DNA of 64,000 nt from Mesonia sp. (lineage in GTDB: Bacteria > Bacteroidota > Bacteroidia > Flavobacteriales > Flavobacteriaceae), in assembly GCA_012964435.1 (NCBI GenBank), contig DTTX01000034.1, positions 62,001 through 126,000 of the forward strand. Direction: 5' to 3'. The position numbers and the translations under genes were made by a program. Under the pieces are notes generated by a model. The model did no database searches, was not told the origin of the DNA, and saw only the letters and a program-made list of their open reading frames with translations. Position 1 is the stretch's first letter, and each line of letters starts with the position of its first letter. Positions 1 through 8,931 of this stretch are shown piece after piece.

Positions 1-24
1 CGTAAAATTTTAAACTCAATTAAA

Positions 25-2157
25 ATGGCTCGAAAAGACCTTCAACATATAAAAATTCAAACTTCAGAATTAAATCATAAAAATTCTGAACGTGAAGAAT
101 TTACTACTGCAGAGAAAATCAAGATTAAAAAAGTCTACACGAAAGAAGATGTTGAAAATTTAGAGCATCTCAATTTTGTGGCCGGCATCTCTCCGTTCTT
201 ACGCGGACCATATTCTACGATGTACGTGCGCAGACCTTGGACGATTAGGCAATACGCCGGATTTTCTACGGCAGAAGAAAGTAATGCTTTTTATAGAAGA
301 AACCTGGCTGCCGGACAAAAAGGACTTTCAGTTGCGTTCGATCTAGCGACGCATCGCGGTTACGATAGTGATCACGAACGTGTGGTTGGCGATGTTGGGA
401 AAGCCGGTGTTGCAATAGATTCGGTAGAAGATATGAAGATTCTATTCGATCAAATTCCGCTCGATAAAATGTCGGTTTCGATGACAATGAACGGTGCCGT
501 TTTACCAATTATGGCGTTTTATATTGTGGCTGCAGAAGAGCAAGGTGTACAACCTGAACAGCTTTCAGGAACCATTCAAAATGATATTCTGAAGGAATTT
601 ATGGTGCGTAATACATATATTTATCCGCCTACTCCTTCGATGAAAATTATCTCAGATATTTTTGAATATACGTCGAAAAATATGCCTCGTTTCAACAGCA
701 TTAGTATCTCAGGTTACCATATGCAAGAAGCCGGAGCCACTTGTGATATTGAATTGGCGTATACATTAGCCGACGGCTTGGAATACATCAGAAAAGGACT
801 CGAAGCCGGGATGGATATTGATAGTTTTGCTCCGCGTCTTTCCTTTTTCTGGGCCATCGGAATGAATCACTTTATGGAAATTGCCAAGATGCGCGCCGGA
901 AGAATGTTGTGGGCAAAATTGGTAAAGCAATTCAACCCGAAAAATTCAAAATCACTTTCGTTACGAACGCATTGTCAAACCAGTGGTTGGAGTTTAACCG
1001 AACAAGATCCTTTTAATAATGTGGCGCGAACTTGTATTGAAGCAGCTGCAGCAGCTTTTGGTGGCACGCAAAGTTTGCACACCAATGCTTTAGATGAAGC
1101 AATTGCCTTGCCTACCGATTTTTCAGCAAGAATCGCTAGAAATACGCAATTGTATTTACAAGATGAAACCGAGATCACCAAAACAGTAGATCCTTGGGCG
1201 GGAAGTTATTATGTTGAAAAACTCACCGATGAAATCGCTCAAAAAGCTTGGAAACTGATTGAAGAAGTTGAAGAATTAGGCGGAATGACCAAAGCCATTG
1301 AAAAAGGTATTCCAAAACTTCGTATTGAAGAAGCTGCTGCCAGAAAGCAAGCGCGAATCGATAGTGGTCAAGATATTATTGTAGGTGTTAATAAATTTCG
1401 CAGAGAAAAGGAAGATCCGATCGTAACGTTGGAAGTTGACAATCAAACCGTTCGAAAACAACAAATTGCACGATTAGCAGAAATGAAGGCAAATCGTGAT
1501 GAAGAAAAAGTTCAGCAAGCCTTAGCAAAATTAACCGAAGCTGCAGAAAAACAAGAAGGAAATCTTTTAGCTTTAGCCGTGAATGCAGCTCGTGAACGCG
1601 CAAGTATCGGAGAAATTAGTATGGCTTTAGAGAAAATTTACGGCAGACATAAAGCACAAACCAAATCTTTTAGTGGCGTGTACAGTAAAGAAATAAAAGA
1701 CGATCAATCGTTTAAAAAAGCAAAAGAATTAGCGAACCAATTTGCAGAGTTAGAAGGTCGTCGACCACGAATTATGATCGCAAAAATGGGTCAAGATGGT
1801 CACGATCGAGGTGCCAAAGTTGTAGCGACCGGTTACGCCGATGTAGGTTTTGATGTAGATATTGGTCCGTTGTTTCAAACTCCGCAAGAAGCTGCTAAGC
1901 AAGCGGTAGAAAACGATGTTCATATTTTAGGAGTTTCATCTTTAGCAGCAGGGCATAAAACCTTGGTTCCGCAGGTGATCGAAGAATTAAAGAAACACGA
2001 TCGCGAAGATATTATGGTAATTGTTGGCGGGGTGATTCCTTCCGCAGATTATCAATATTTATTTGATGTCGGAGCGGTAGCAGTTTTTGGTCCCGGTACT
2101 AAAATTAGTGATGCGGCGATTCAGATTTTAGAAATTTTAATAGATTCTGTGGAATAA
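25..2157 (+). CDS. scpA: Methylmalonyl-CoA mutase, large (catalytic) subunit
   Basis: Adenosylcobalamin-dependent isomerase that interconverts (R)-methylmalonyl-CoA and succinyl-CoA, linking propionate and odd-chain acyl-CoA metabolism to the TCA cycle. The 710-residue length fits the alpha subunit of the heterodimeric enzyme. The N-terminal two thirds form the substrate barrel, with the GYHMQEAGA segment around His232. The C-terminal B12-binding domain carries DGHDRGAKV with the cobalt ligand His593, followed by [10 protein letters not shown] and GGVIP. The small-subunit gene normally lies just upstream and would be outside the window. The frame is open to base 1, so the ATG at 25 is chosen because the protein then begins as homologues do. 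The nearest downstream genes are on the opposite strand. Confidence 0.97.
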   Translation: MARKDLQHIKIQTSELNHKNSEREEFTTAEKIKIKKVYTKEDVENLEHLNFVAGISPFLRGPYSTMYVRRPWTIRQYAGFSTAEESNAFYRRNLAAGQKGLSVAFDLATHRGYDSDHERVVGDVGKAGVAIDSVEDMKILFDQIPLDKMSVSMTMNGAVLPIMAFYIVAAEEQGVQPEQLSGTIQNDILKEFMVRNTYIYPPTPSMKIISDIFEYTSKNMPRFNSISISGYHMQEAGATCDIELAYTLADGLEYIRKGLEAGMDIDSFAPRLSFFWAIGMNHFMEIAKMRAGRMLWAKLVKQFNPKNSKSLSLRTHCQTSGWSLTEQDPFNNVARTCIEAAAAAFGGTQSLHTNALDEAIALPTDFSARIARNTQLYLQDETEITKTVDPWAGSYYVEKLTDEIAQKAWKLIEEVEELGGMTKAIEKGIPKLRIEEAAARKQARIDSGQDIIVGVNKFRREKEDPIVTLEVDNQTVRKQQIARLAEMKANRDEEKVQQALAKLTEAAEKQEGNLLALAVNAARERASIGEISMALEKIYGRHKAQTKSFSGVYSKEIKDDQSFKKAKELANQFAELEGRRPRIMIAKMGQDGHDRGAKVVATGYADVGFDVDIGPLFQTPQEAAKQAVENDVHILGVSSLAAGHKTLVPQVIEELKKHDREDIMVIVGGVIPSADYQYLFDVGAVAVFGPGTKISDAAIQILEILIDSVE

Positions 2158-2198
2158 ATTATTGAATGTACTTTAATTAAACCTAGGCTTAAAAACTT

Positions 2199-2393
2199 TC
2201 AGAATTTTCGATGAATTTTTCTTTTCATTTTAACAATATAAATAATCATACTAGGTATAAATACAAAAAGTAGTAAAGAAAAACCGGTGTTTTGTATTAT
2301 CACACCATAAGGCCAATGCATTAATTGCAGAACAGCACCGGTAACAGTTGCTAGAACATATAAAATACCGCTTGTAATGGCGAGTGTTTTCAT
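2199..2393 (-). CDS. Small two-helix membrane protein, GldL N-terminal-like
   Basis: A 64-residue protein with two predicted membrane helices (about residues 4-24 and 31-53) and a basic tail (KMKRKIHRKF). Between the helices it has LMHWPYG. This resembles the two-helix N-terminal region of the gliding and T9SS motor protein GldL, which has a similar aromatic-His-aromatic-Tyr-Gly turn. It lacks the long periplasmic part of GldL. It lies 6 bases downstream of a paralogue with the same layout (LHWNYG), so the two are probably one transcript. Function is unknown; the GldL link is inferred from the short motif and topology only. Confidence 0.7.
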   Translation of the reverse strand: MKTLAITSGILYVLATVTGAVLQLMHWPYGVIIQNTGFSLLLFVFIPSMIIYIVKMKRKIHRKF

Positions 2394-2399
2394 ATCTAT

Positions 2400-2588
2400 T
2401 TATAATTCGTCTCTACTAGGGCGATCATAAATATACTTCGTCATCGTAGGTACAAAGAATAAAGCAAAAATCACTATTCCCATCACGATTAATATGTTAC
2501 CATAATTCCAATGAAGAAATTTAAGGACGATACCAATAGAGATTATCGAAGTAGAAAGTGCACCTAATGTGAAAGCTATTTTTTTCAT
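2400..2588 (-). CDS. Small two-helix membrane protein, paralogue of its neighbour
   Basis: A 62-residue protein with two hydrophobic helices flanking FLHWNYGNILIVMG and a charged C-terminus (YDRPSRDEL). It aligns end to end with the downstream 64-residue protein at the helix pattern, the HW-x-YG turn and the F-P-x-M segment, so the pair looks like an old tandem duplication. The HWxYG turn and helix hairpin resemble the N-terminal part of GldL. No partner domain or catalytic residue is visible. It is the first gene of a leftward pair, and a perfect hairpin lies between it and the rightward dienoyl-CoA reductase gene. Confidence 0.7.
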   Translation of the reverse strand: MKKIAFTLGALSTSIISIGIVLKFLHWNYGNILIVMGIVIFALFFVPTMTKYIYDRPSRDEL

Positions 2589-2632
2589 CTCAATAATTTA
2601 AAAATCTAAAATAACCGGTAATAACTTATAAT

Positions 2633-2656
2633 AAAATCCCCAGTACAGGGGATTTT
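2633..2656. other. Perfect 9-bp inverted repeat between divergent genes
   Basis: AAAATCCCC (2633-2641) and GGGGATTTT (2648-2656) form a perfect 9-bp stem with a 6-base loop, flanked by A- and T-runs. It looks like a bidirectional intrinsic terminator but sits between two divergently transcribed genes, where no upstream transcript needs to end. It may be an operator, a leader hairpin, or a barrier between divergent promoters. The structure is seen directly; the role is open. Confidence 0.5.
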
Positions 2657-2720
2657 TATTTTTCACGAGAATTAGCAATTCTATAAAAAAATAGCTTAAT
2701 TTATAGAAAAATCTATTCGA

Positions 2721-3602
2721 ATGAACTTTCAACAGAAAATGTTGCGTGAAGACGCTTTAAAAAATAAAAATATCGTAGTGACCGGCGGTGGTAGCGGTTT
2801 AGGAAAATCGATGACCAAATACTTTTTAGAGTTAGAAGCTCAAGTAGCGATCACCTCTAGAAACATAGAAAAACTTCAAAATACTGCCAAAGAATTAGAA
2901 GATGAAACCGGCGGTAAATGTTTTGCGATACAATGTGACGTACGAAATTATGATGAAGTTGAACAAATGAAGAATGAAGCCATCGAAAAAATGGGCAGCG
3001 TTGACATTTTACTGAATAATGCCGCAGGAAACTTTATCTCTCCTACAGAGCGTCTTTCGGCTAATGCATTCGACACAATTATCGATATTGTTTTAAAAGG
3101 AAGTATAAATTGTACGCTTGCATTTGGTAAACATTGGATCGATAAAGGTGAAAAAGATAAAACTGTTTTGAATATTGTAACTACTTATGCTTGGACGGGT
3201 TCTGCTTATGTGGTTCCTTCAGCAACAGCAAAAGCAGGCGTTTTAGCAATGACGCGTTCGCTGGCTGTAGAATGGGCAAAATACGGAATTCGATTTAATG
3301 CTATTGCTCCGGGACCTTTCCCAACCAAAGGCGCTTGGGATCGACTCTTACCGGGTGACCTAAAAGATAAATTCGACTTGGCACAAAAAGTACCGCTTAA
3401 ACGTGTGGGTGAACATCAGGAATTAGCTAATCTTGCGGCTTACTTAGTTTCAGACTTTGCAGCGTATATGAATGGCGAAGTAATTACCATTGATGGTGGT
3501 GAATGGCTTAAAGGCGCAGGGCAATTTAACTTATTAGAAGATATCCCAAAAGAAATGTGGGATATGTTGGAAGAAATGATTAGAAAGAAGAAAGACAAAT
3601 AA
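2721..3602 (+). CDS. 2,4-dienoyl-CoA reductase (SDR family, DECR1-like)
   Basis: NADPH-dependent short-chain dehydrogenase expected to reduce 2,4-dienoyl-CoA intermediates during beta-oxidation of unsaturated fatty acids. The Rossmann motif TGGGSGLGKSM is near the N-terminus and LLNNAAGNFISPTERLS follows, a segment shared with animal mitochondrial DECR1. The usual YxxxK motif is replaced by Ser167-x3-Lys171, with a separate Tyr156 eleven residues before the Ser. This is the same spacing as the catalytic Tyr199/Ser210/Lys214 of DECR1, so the assignment to this SDR branch is better supported than for a generic SDR. The 293-residue length is normal. A methylmalonyl-CoA mutase gene nearby also serves acyl-CoA catabolism. 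Confidence 0.88.
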   Translation: MNFQQKMLREDALKNKNIVVTGGGSGLGKSMTKYFLELEAQVAITSRNIEKLQNTAKELEDETGGKCFAIQCDVRNYDEVEQMKNEAIEKMGSVDILLNNAAGNFISPTERLSANAFDTIIDIVLKGSINCTLAFGKHWIDKGEKDKTVLNIVTTYAWTGSAYVVPSATAKAGVLAMTRSLAVEWAKYGIRFNAIAPGPFPTKGAWDRLLPGDLKDKFDLAQKVPLKRVGEHQELANLAAYLVSDFAAYMNGEVITIDGGEWLKGAGQFNLLEDIPKEMWDMLEEMIRKKKDK

Positions 3603-3700
3603 TTAACTCTAATTGTTAAAAAACATCTACAAGTTATTGTTTAAGCGTTTTCAATTGGTATAATTAATTGTATTTTTACCGTCTAAATCTTAAATAATTA

Positions 3701-4465
3701 ATGGGTAAAATCATTGCTATTGCTAACCAAAAAGGCGGAGTAGGTAAAACCACTACTTCTGTTAACCTAGCAGCCGCTTTAGGGGTATTAGAGAAAAAAG
3801 TTTTGTTAATAGATGCCGATCCGCAGGCAAATGCAAGTTCAGGATTAGGGCTTGATGTAGAAAATGTTGAAGCCGGCACGTATCAATTACTAGAGCATAC
3901 GCTTAAAGCTGACGATGCCATTGTACCGACAGAATCACCAAATTTAGATATTATTCCTGCGCATATCGATTTAGTAGCGATAGAAATTGAATTGGTCGAT
4001 CAAGACCAACGAGAATCGATGTTAAGAAACGCTATTGTTTCACTTAAAGAAAAGTATGATTACATTCTTATAGATTGTGCTCCTTCGTTAGGTTTATTAA
4101 CGTTAAATGCTTTAACGGCAGCAGATTCTGTAATTATCCCAATTCAATGTGAATATTTTGCATTAGAAGGTTTAGGTAAACTTTTAAATACGATTAAAAG
4201 CGTTCAAAAAATACATAATGTTAATTTAGATATTGAAGGCTTACTGCTAACGATGTACGATTCTAGACTTCGATTATCTAATCAAGTAGTAGATGAAGTT
4301 AAAAAGCATTTTGAAGAGATGGTTTTTGAAACTATTATTCAGCGTAACGTACGTTTAAGTGAAGCTCCTAGTTATGGCGAAAGTATTATTAATTATGATG
4401 CTGGTAGTAAAGGAGCTAATAATTATTTAAGTTTAGCTGAAGAAATTATCAAGAAAAACAGTTAG
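3701..4465 (+). CDS. parA: Chromosome-partitioning ATPase ParA (Soj)
   Basis: A P-loop ATPase of the ParA/MinD class that binds DNA non-specifically and, with ParB, segregates replicated origins. It has the deviant Walker A motif KGGVGKTT (residues 11-18) with the signature lysine K11, Walker A' LLIDADPQ and Walker B LIDCAPS. The 254-residue length and lack of an N-terminal DNA-binding domain mark it as a chromosomal, short-type ParA. It is followed after 6 bases by parB, so the pair is one operon. I saw no canonical parS palindrome near it. Confidence 0.96.
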   Translation: MGKIIAIANQKGGVGKTTTSVNLAAALGVLEKKVLLIDADPQANASSGLGLDVENVEAGTYQLLEHTLKADDAIVPTESPNLDIIPAHIDLVAIEIELVDQDQRESMLRNAIVSLKEKYDYILIDCAPSLGLLTLNALTAADSVIIPIQCEYFALEGLGKLLNTIKSVQKIHNVNLDIEGLLLTMYDSRLRLSNQVVDEVKKHFEEMVFETIIQRNVRLSEAPSYGESIINYDAGSKGANNYLSLAEEIIKKNS

Positions 4466-4471
4466 TGATTT

Positions 4472-5380
4472 ATGGCGAAGGCAACAAAAAAGCAAGCATT
4501 AGGTAGAGGTCTTTCTGCATTATTAAAAGATCCCGATAATGATATTAAAACTGTTAAAGACAAAAATGCCGATAAAGTTGTTGGTAATATTGTTGAATTA
4601 GAATTGGAAGCGATAGAGGTAAACCCTTTTCAGCCTCGTACCAGTTTTAATGAAGATGCTTTGCAAGAATTAGCAACCTCTATCAAAGAGCTAGGCGTAA
4701 TTCAACCCATAACAGTTAGAAAAACTGATTTTAATAAATACCAATTAGTATCGGGTGAGCGTCGTTTTCGAGCTTCAAAATTAGTAGGGCTAAAAACGGT
4801 ACCTGCATATATTAGAATTGCTAACGACCAAGAATCTTTAGAAATGGCGTTGGTAGAAAATATTCAGCGTCAAGATTTAGATCCTATAGAAATTGCACTT
4901 TCGTACCAACGTTTGATCGATGAGATCGATCTTACACAAGAGCAAATGAGTGATCGCATTGGTAAAAACAGATCGACCATTGCCAATTACCTTCGTTTAT
5001 TAAAATTAGATCCAATTATTCAAACCGGGATGCGCGATGGCTTTTTATCGATGGGCCACGGCCGTGCTTTAATTAATGTTGAAGACACAGAAGTTCAACT
5101 TAAAATTTACGAGAAAATTATTTCTGATGCACTATCGGTAAGAGATACCGAGCAATTGGTTAGATCGTATCAAAAAAACGGAAAAGATTTTTCTTCAAAA
5201 AAATCGGCTTCACCTAGCGTTCCTAAAGAAATTCAATCTTCAGTAAAAAACTTTTCAGAATATTTTGGTGCAAAAGTTGATGTAAAAGTGAATAAGAAAG
5301 GCAATGGAAAGTTAATCATTCCGTTCTCTTCCGAAGAAGACTTTAAACGTCTGCAAAAACTTATACAAGGTGAAGATTAA
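4472..5380 (+). CDS. parB: Chromosome-partitioning protein ParB (Spo0J)
   Basis: A site-specific DNA-binding CTP hydrolase that loads at parS sites and spreads as a clamp. The start KKQALGRGLSALL is the usual ParA-contacting N-terminus. The N-terminal domain has NPFQPR and the CTP-binding box SGERRFRASK, then MALVENIQRQDLDPIE. The helix-turn-helix TQEQMSDRIGKNRSTIANYL follows, and a C-terminal dimerisation domain ends the 302-residue protein. It lies 6 bases after parA and overlaps the start of the DUF5683 gene by 11 bases, which suggests translational coupling. Confidence 0.96.
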   Translation: MAKATKKQALGRGLSALLKDPDNDIKTVKDKNADKVVGNIVELELEAIEVNPFQPRTSFNEDALQELATSIKELGVIQPITVRKTDFNKYQLVSGERRFRASKLVGLKTVPAYIRIANDQESLEMALVENIQRQDLDPIEIALSYQRLIDEIDLTQEQMSDRIGKNRSTIANYLRLLKLDPIIQTGMRDGFLSMGHGRALINVEDTEVQLKIYEKIISDALSVRDTEQLVRSYQKNGKDFSSKKSASPSVPKEIQSSVKNFSEYFGAKVDVKVNKKGNGKLIIPFSSEEDFKRLQKLIQGED

Positions 5381-5948
5381 GATCTTATTAATTGTTTTCG
5401 CTATTTTTTCAACATTTCAGCTTAAGGCTCAAAAAGATTCTTTAGCCTTACGTACCGAAAGAATTGCTGAAGTAAATGACCAAGAAGGAAAATTTAAAGA
5501 ATACAATCCGCTTGCTCCGGCAAAAGCAGCATTTTATTCAGCGATTTTTCCGGGTCTAGGTCAGATTTACAATGGCCGCTATTGGAAACTACCAATTGTT
5601 TATGGAGCATTAGGAACCAGCGTTGCCATTTACATACATAACGACGAACAATACAATCGCTATCGAGACGCCTATAAACGTAGATTAGCCGGTTATAATG
5701 ATGATGAATTTCAGGGAGTACTCGAAAACGATCGATTAATAGATGCACAAAAGCAATTCAGAAGAAATAAAGAGCTTACACTTTTAGTTACCGCAGCAAT
5801 TTATATTCTAAATATTGTCGATGCCAATGTAGATGCGCACTTGCAACAATTTAACGTAAGTAACGACTTAACATTAAATCCGGCGATCGATGTCGACCAT
5901 ATTAACAGAAACATCAACTACGGTTTATCACTCAACATAAAATTTTGA
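5370..5948 (+). CDS. DUF5683 family exported or membrane protein
   Basis: A 192-residue protein beginning with a GTG codon that overlaps the 3' end of parB. It has a signal peptide (about residues 1-20, ending LKAQ). A conserved core FYSAIFPGLGQIYNGRYWKL is followed by two hydrophobic segments, YGALGTSVAIYIH and LLVTAAIYILNIVDANVDAHL. The PGLGQIYNG element resembles that of other small membrane-protein families. The family is common in Bacteroidota, often between parB and dapB as here, but no function is established. The neighbourhood gives operon membership only. Confidence 0.85.
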   Translation: MKIKILLIVFAIFSTFQLKAQKDSLALRTERIAEVNDQEGKFKEYNPLAPAKAAFYSAIFPGLGQIYNGRYWKLPIVYGALGTSVAIYIHNDEQYNRYRDAYKRRLAGYNDDEFQGVLENDRLIDAQKQFRRNKELTLLVTAAIYILNIVDANVDAHLQQFNVSNDLTLNPAIDVDHINRNINYGLSLNIKF

Positions 5949-5950
5949 TT

Positions 5951-6661
5951 ATGAAGATTGCCATTTTAGGCTACGGAAAAATGGGTAAAACCATCGAAAA
6001 AATCGCTTTAAGTAGAAATCACGAGATCGTTTATAAAACTTCTTCTCCTATTGAAGTTGAAGAATTAAAAAAAGCCGATGTTGCGATCGATTTTAGTATT
6101 CCCGATGCGGCATTTAATAATATTACGACTTGTTTTAAGCATAACATTCCAGTGGCTTGTGGTACTACCGGTTGGTTAAACCGTTATGAGGAAGCTGTAA
6201 AAATTTGTAAAGAAGAGAACGGAGCTTTTATCTATGGTTCTAATTTTAGTTTAGGAGTGAATTTATTCTTTCAGTTGAATGAAAATTTAGCAGAACTGAT
6301 GAGTAAATTTGATGAATATAAAGTAGATGTTGAAGAAATTCATCATACTCAAAAGCTCGATAAACCTAGTGGAACTGCTATTACTCTCACTGAAAGCATT
6401 CTTCAGCATACCGATAACAAAAGCTGGAAATTGATTGAAAATAAAGAAGAAGTAAACGATAAAGAAATACCGATAGTTGCCAAGCGTGAAGATGATGTAA
6501 AAGGAACGCACACCATTAAATATGCTTCTGCCATCGATGATATCGAAATTAAACACACCGCACATTCGCGTGAAGGTTTTGCTTTAGGAGCAGTGATCGC
6601 TGCAGAATGGTTGCACGATAAAACCGGTGTTTTCACCATGAAAGACGTGTTAGGTTTATAA
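5951..6661 (+). CDS. dapB: 4-hydroxy-tetrahydrodipicolinate reductase
   Basis: NAD(P)H-dependent reductase of the diaminopimelate/lysine pathway, acting on the product of DapA (encoded at the far end of this window). The nucleotide-binding motif GYGKMGK is near the N-terminus, followed by CGTTGW. The active-site region is EIHHTQKLDKPSGTA, and HSREGFALGA is near the C-terminus. The frame also contains a TTG two codons upstream (5945), but the ATG at 5951 gives the standard family start MKIAILGYG. The resulting 236 residues is short against E. coli DapB but usual for Bacteroidota. It begins 2 bases after the preceding stop. Confidence 0.96.
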   Translation: MKIAILGYGKMGKTIEKIALSRNHEIVYKTSSPIEVEELKKADVAIDFSIPDAAFNNITTCFKHNIPVACGTTGWLNRYEEAVKICKEENGAFIYGSNFSLGVNLFFQLNENLAELMSKFDEYKVDVEEIHHTQKLDKPSGTAITLTESILQHTDNKSWKLIENKEEVNDKEIPIVAKREDDVKGTHTIKYASAIDDIEIKHTAHSREGFALGAVIAAEWLHDKTGVFTMKDVLGL

Positions 6662-6715
6662 AATGCGATGTAACAATCGTGAGTTTAAGCCTACTTATAT
6701 AAAAAATAAAAGAAA

Positions 6716-8287
6716 ATGACTTTAGTACAGTGGTTCATATTTTTTCTAGTTGTTCAACTAATTCATGGGTTTGGGACTTGGAAACTCTATAAAATTGCAG
6801 GTAGAAAAGCTTGGGAAGCCTTTATTCCTGTTTACAATGCAGTAGTTTTAATGAAAATGATCAACCGACCTTGGTGGTGGACGATCCTTCTCTTTATTCC
6901 TATTGTTAACCTTATTATGTTTCCGGTAGTTTGGGTAGAAACCGCTAGAAGTTTTGGCAAACATACTAAACAAGATACCTGGTTAACAATACTTACGCTA
7001 GGCTTTTATTTATATTATATTAACTACACGCAAGACGTTCAACATATTTCTGAACGAAGTTTAAAACCAAGAACAGAAGTTGGTGAGTGGGTAAGCTCAA
7101 TTTTATTTGCTGTTGTTGCTGCAACAATTGTACATACGTATTTTATTCAACCTTTTACCATTCCCACGTCTTCGTTAGAAAAAACTTTATTAGTTGGTGA
7201 CTTTCTTTTTGTGAGTAAGTTTCATTATGGTGCGCGTGCTCCACAAACCACGGTTTCTTTTCCGATGGTCCACGATACCATTCCGCTTTTAGGAATTAAA
7301 TCATACACCAACAAACCGCAACTCCCCTACTTTAGATTTCCGGGATTTGAAGATATCGAGCGTAACGATATTGTGGTCTTTAACTGGCCGGTAGATACGG
7401 TTAGAAAATTTTTCGATCGTTCTGGTAAACATTATCAAAAACCGATCGACAAAAAATCTAATTATGTAAAAAGAGCTGTTGGTATCCCCGGAGATTCTTT
7501 AAAAATAGTAGATGGTAAAGTTTATATTAACGATGAAGCTTTAGTTTTACCAGATCGCGCAAAGCCTCAATATTCTTATATTGTACAAGGTAAAGGTCAA
7601 GGTTTTGATCTTAGAAATTTAGCGCAACGCTATAATATTACAGATCCTGTAGGTTGGTATAATCAATCTAAAAGACAGTTTAGATTTGTATCACTTTCTG
7701 AAGAATCAATTCAGAAATTTAAAAATCATCATAATGTTGCCTCAATTACTCGAATTATCGATTCGGTTGGTAAAACAGATCCTCGTATTTTCCCTTCAGC
7801 TAAAATGAATTGGAATCACGATCAAATGGGACCAATTTATATTCCTGAAGCCGGAAAAACTGTCGCGATCACTCCGCAATCTCTTCCTTTCTATAAAAGA
7901 ATCATAGAAGTTTACGAAGGAAGCGAAATGGGACTTGACCGTAAAATTTCTGTCAACGGAAAACAAGTGCTTTTAAATAACGAGCCACTTAAGGAATATA
8001 CTTTTCAGCAAAACTATTATTTTATGATGGGTGATAACCGTCATAACAGTGAAGACAGTCGTTTTTGGGGTTACGTACCTGAAAATCACGTGGTAGGTAA
8101 ACCCATTTTTATTTGGATGAGTTACGATGGTAACGCCGACGGGTTCTTTAATAAAATTAGATGGGAACGTTTATTTACAACCGTTGGTGGTGATGGCAAA
8201 CCGGTTTCTTACTTGTATTATTTTCTAATTGGATTGGTCATTCTTATCGGGTTTAATTTCTTTAGAAAACGTAAGAAAAAAGCTTAA
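6716..8287 (+). CDS. lepB: Signal peptidase I with N-terminal membrane domain
   Basis: A membrane serine protease that removes signal peptides from exported proteins. The first ~115 residues form a multi-helix DUF5684-like region with WKLYKIAGRKAWEAFIPVYN. The S26 catalytic domain follows, with the nucleophile Ser153 in PTSSLEKTLLVGD and the general base Lys252 in NYVKRAVGIPGD. The late box GDNRHNSEDSRFWGYVP is present, and the protein ends with one more helix and a basic tail. Its 523 residues reflect a long insertion between boxes and the C-terminal helix, normal for Bacteroidota LepB. The usual Met after the catalytic Ser is Leu here. Confidence 0.95.
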   Translation: MTLVQWFIFFLVVQLIHGFGTWKLYKIAGRKAWEAFIPVYNAVVLMKMINRPWWWTILLFIPIVNLIMFPVVWVETARSFGKHTKQDTWLTILTLGFYLYYINYTQDVQHISERSLKPRTEVGEWVSSILFAVVAATIVHTYFIQPFTIPTSSLEKTLLVGDFLFVSKFHYGARAPQTTVSFPMVHDTIPLLGIKSYTNKPQLPYFRFPGFEDIERNDIVVFNWPVDTVRKFFDRSGKHYQKPIDKKSNYVKRAVGIPGDSLKIVDGKVYINDEALVLPDRAKPQYSYIVQGKGQGFDLRNLAQRYNITDPVGWYNQSKRQFRFVSLSEESIQKFKNHHNVASITRIIDSVGKTDPRIFPSAKMNWNHDQMGPIYIPEAGKTVAITPQSLPFYKRIIEVYEGSEMGLDRKISVNGKQVLLNNEPLKEYTFQQNYYFMMGDNRHNSEDSRFWGYVPENHVVGKPIFIWMSYDGNADGFFNKIRWERLFTTVGGDGKPVSYLYYFLIGLVILIGFNFFRKRKKKA

Positions 8288-8292
8288 CTTAA

Positions 8293-8922
8293 ATGAGTGC
8301 TATTGTTTTACATCCGGCATATTTCGGGTCTATTTTACAGTTTGCCCATTTAGCCCAGGCAGAAAAAGTTATTTTTGAAAATGAAGATAACTACCAAAAG
8401 CAAACCTATCGAAATCGCCAATACATTTATGGCGCTAACGGCTCTTTGTTGCTGAATATTCCTATAAAACATACCGGCAAGAAAAACATTCGACAAAAAT
8501 ATAAGGAGGTGAAAATCGAGCAAGATTTTAACTGGCAAACCATACATTGGCGATCCTTAGAAGCTGCTTACAGAACTTCTCCTTTCTTTGAATTTTATGA
8601 AGATGAATTAATTCATCTTTTTGAAAAAGAATACAAGTTTTTACTCGATTTTAATTACGATTGCTATCAAGCGGTTTGCGATTGTTTACAGTTAGAACAA
8701 CCGCTTCAAAAAACGGAAGAATATATTCACGAGATCGAGCAACCAAATATCGTAGACAAGCGCTATTTGATCAATGCAAAATTAAAACCTACCGTAAAAT
8801 TTGAACACTACACTCAGGTTTTCCAAGATAAATATGGCTTTATCCCTAACTTATCGATATTAGATTTACTGTTTAATGAAGGCCCGAATAGTTTAAATTA
8901 TCTAGAAAATCAAGAGCTTTAA
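8293..8922 (+). CDS. WbqC family protein
   Basis: A 209-residue cytosolic protein of the WbqC-like family. It has the N-terminal HPAYFGSILQFAHLAQA, then DNYQKQTYRNRQYI, LNIPIKHTGK and WRSLEAAYRTSPFFEFYED, all in the usual family order. Some members occur in O-antigen or nucleotide-sugar gene clusters, but the biochemical role of this stand-alone form is not established. It starts 5 bases after lepB, so it is probably the last gene of that operon or is cotranscribed with the propeller lipoprotein gene 9 bases further on. Confidence 0.88.
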   Translation: MSAIVLHPAYFGSILQFAHLAQAEKVIFENEDNYQKQTYRNRQYIYGANGSLLLNIPIKHTGKKNIRQKYKEVKIEQDFNWQTIHWRSLEAAYRTSPFFEFYEDELIHLFEKEYKFLLDFNYDCYQAVCDCLQLEQPLQKTEEYIHEIEQPNIVDKRYLINAKLKPTVKFEHYTQVFQDKYGFIPNLSILDLLFNEGPNSLNYLENQEL

Positions 8923-8931
8923 ATAAAAGAA

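Noticed and set aside
5945..5950. TTG start for dapB two codons upstream
   Set aside because: The ATG at 5951 matches the conserved family N-terminus; the TTG overlaps the preceding stop.
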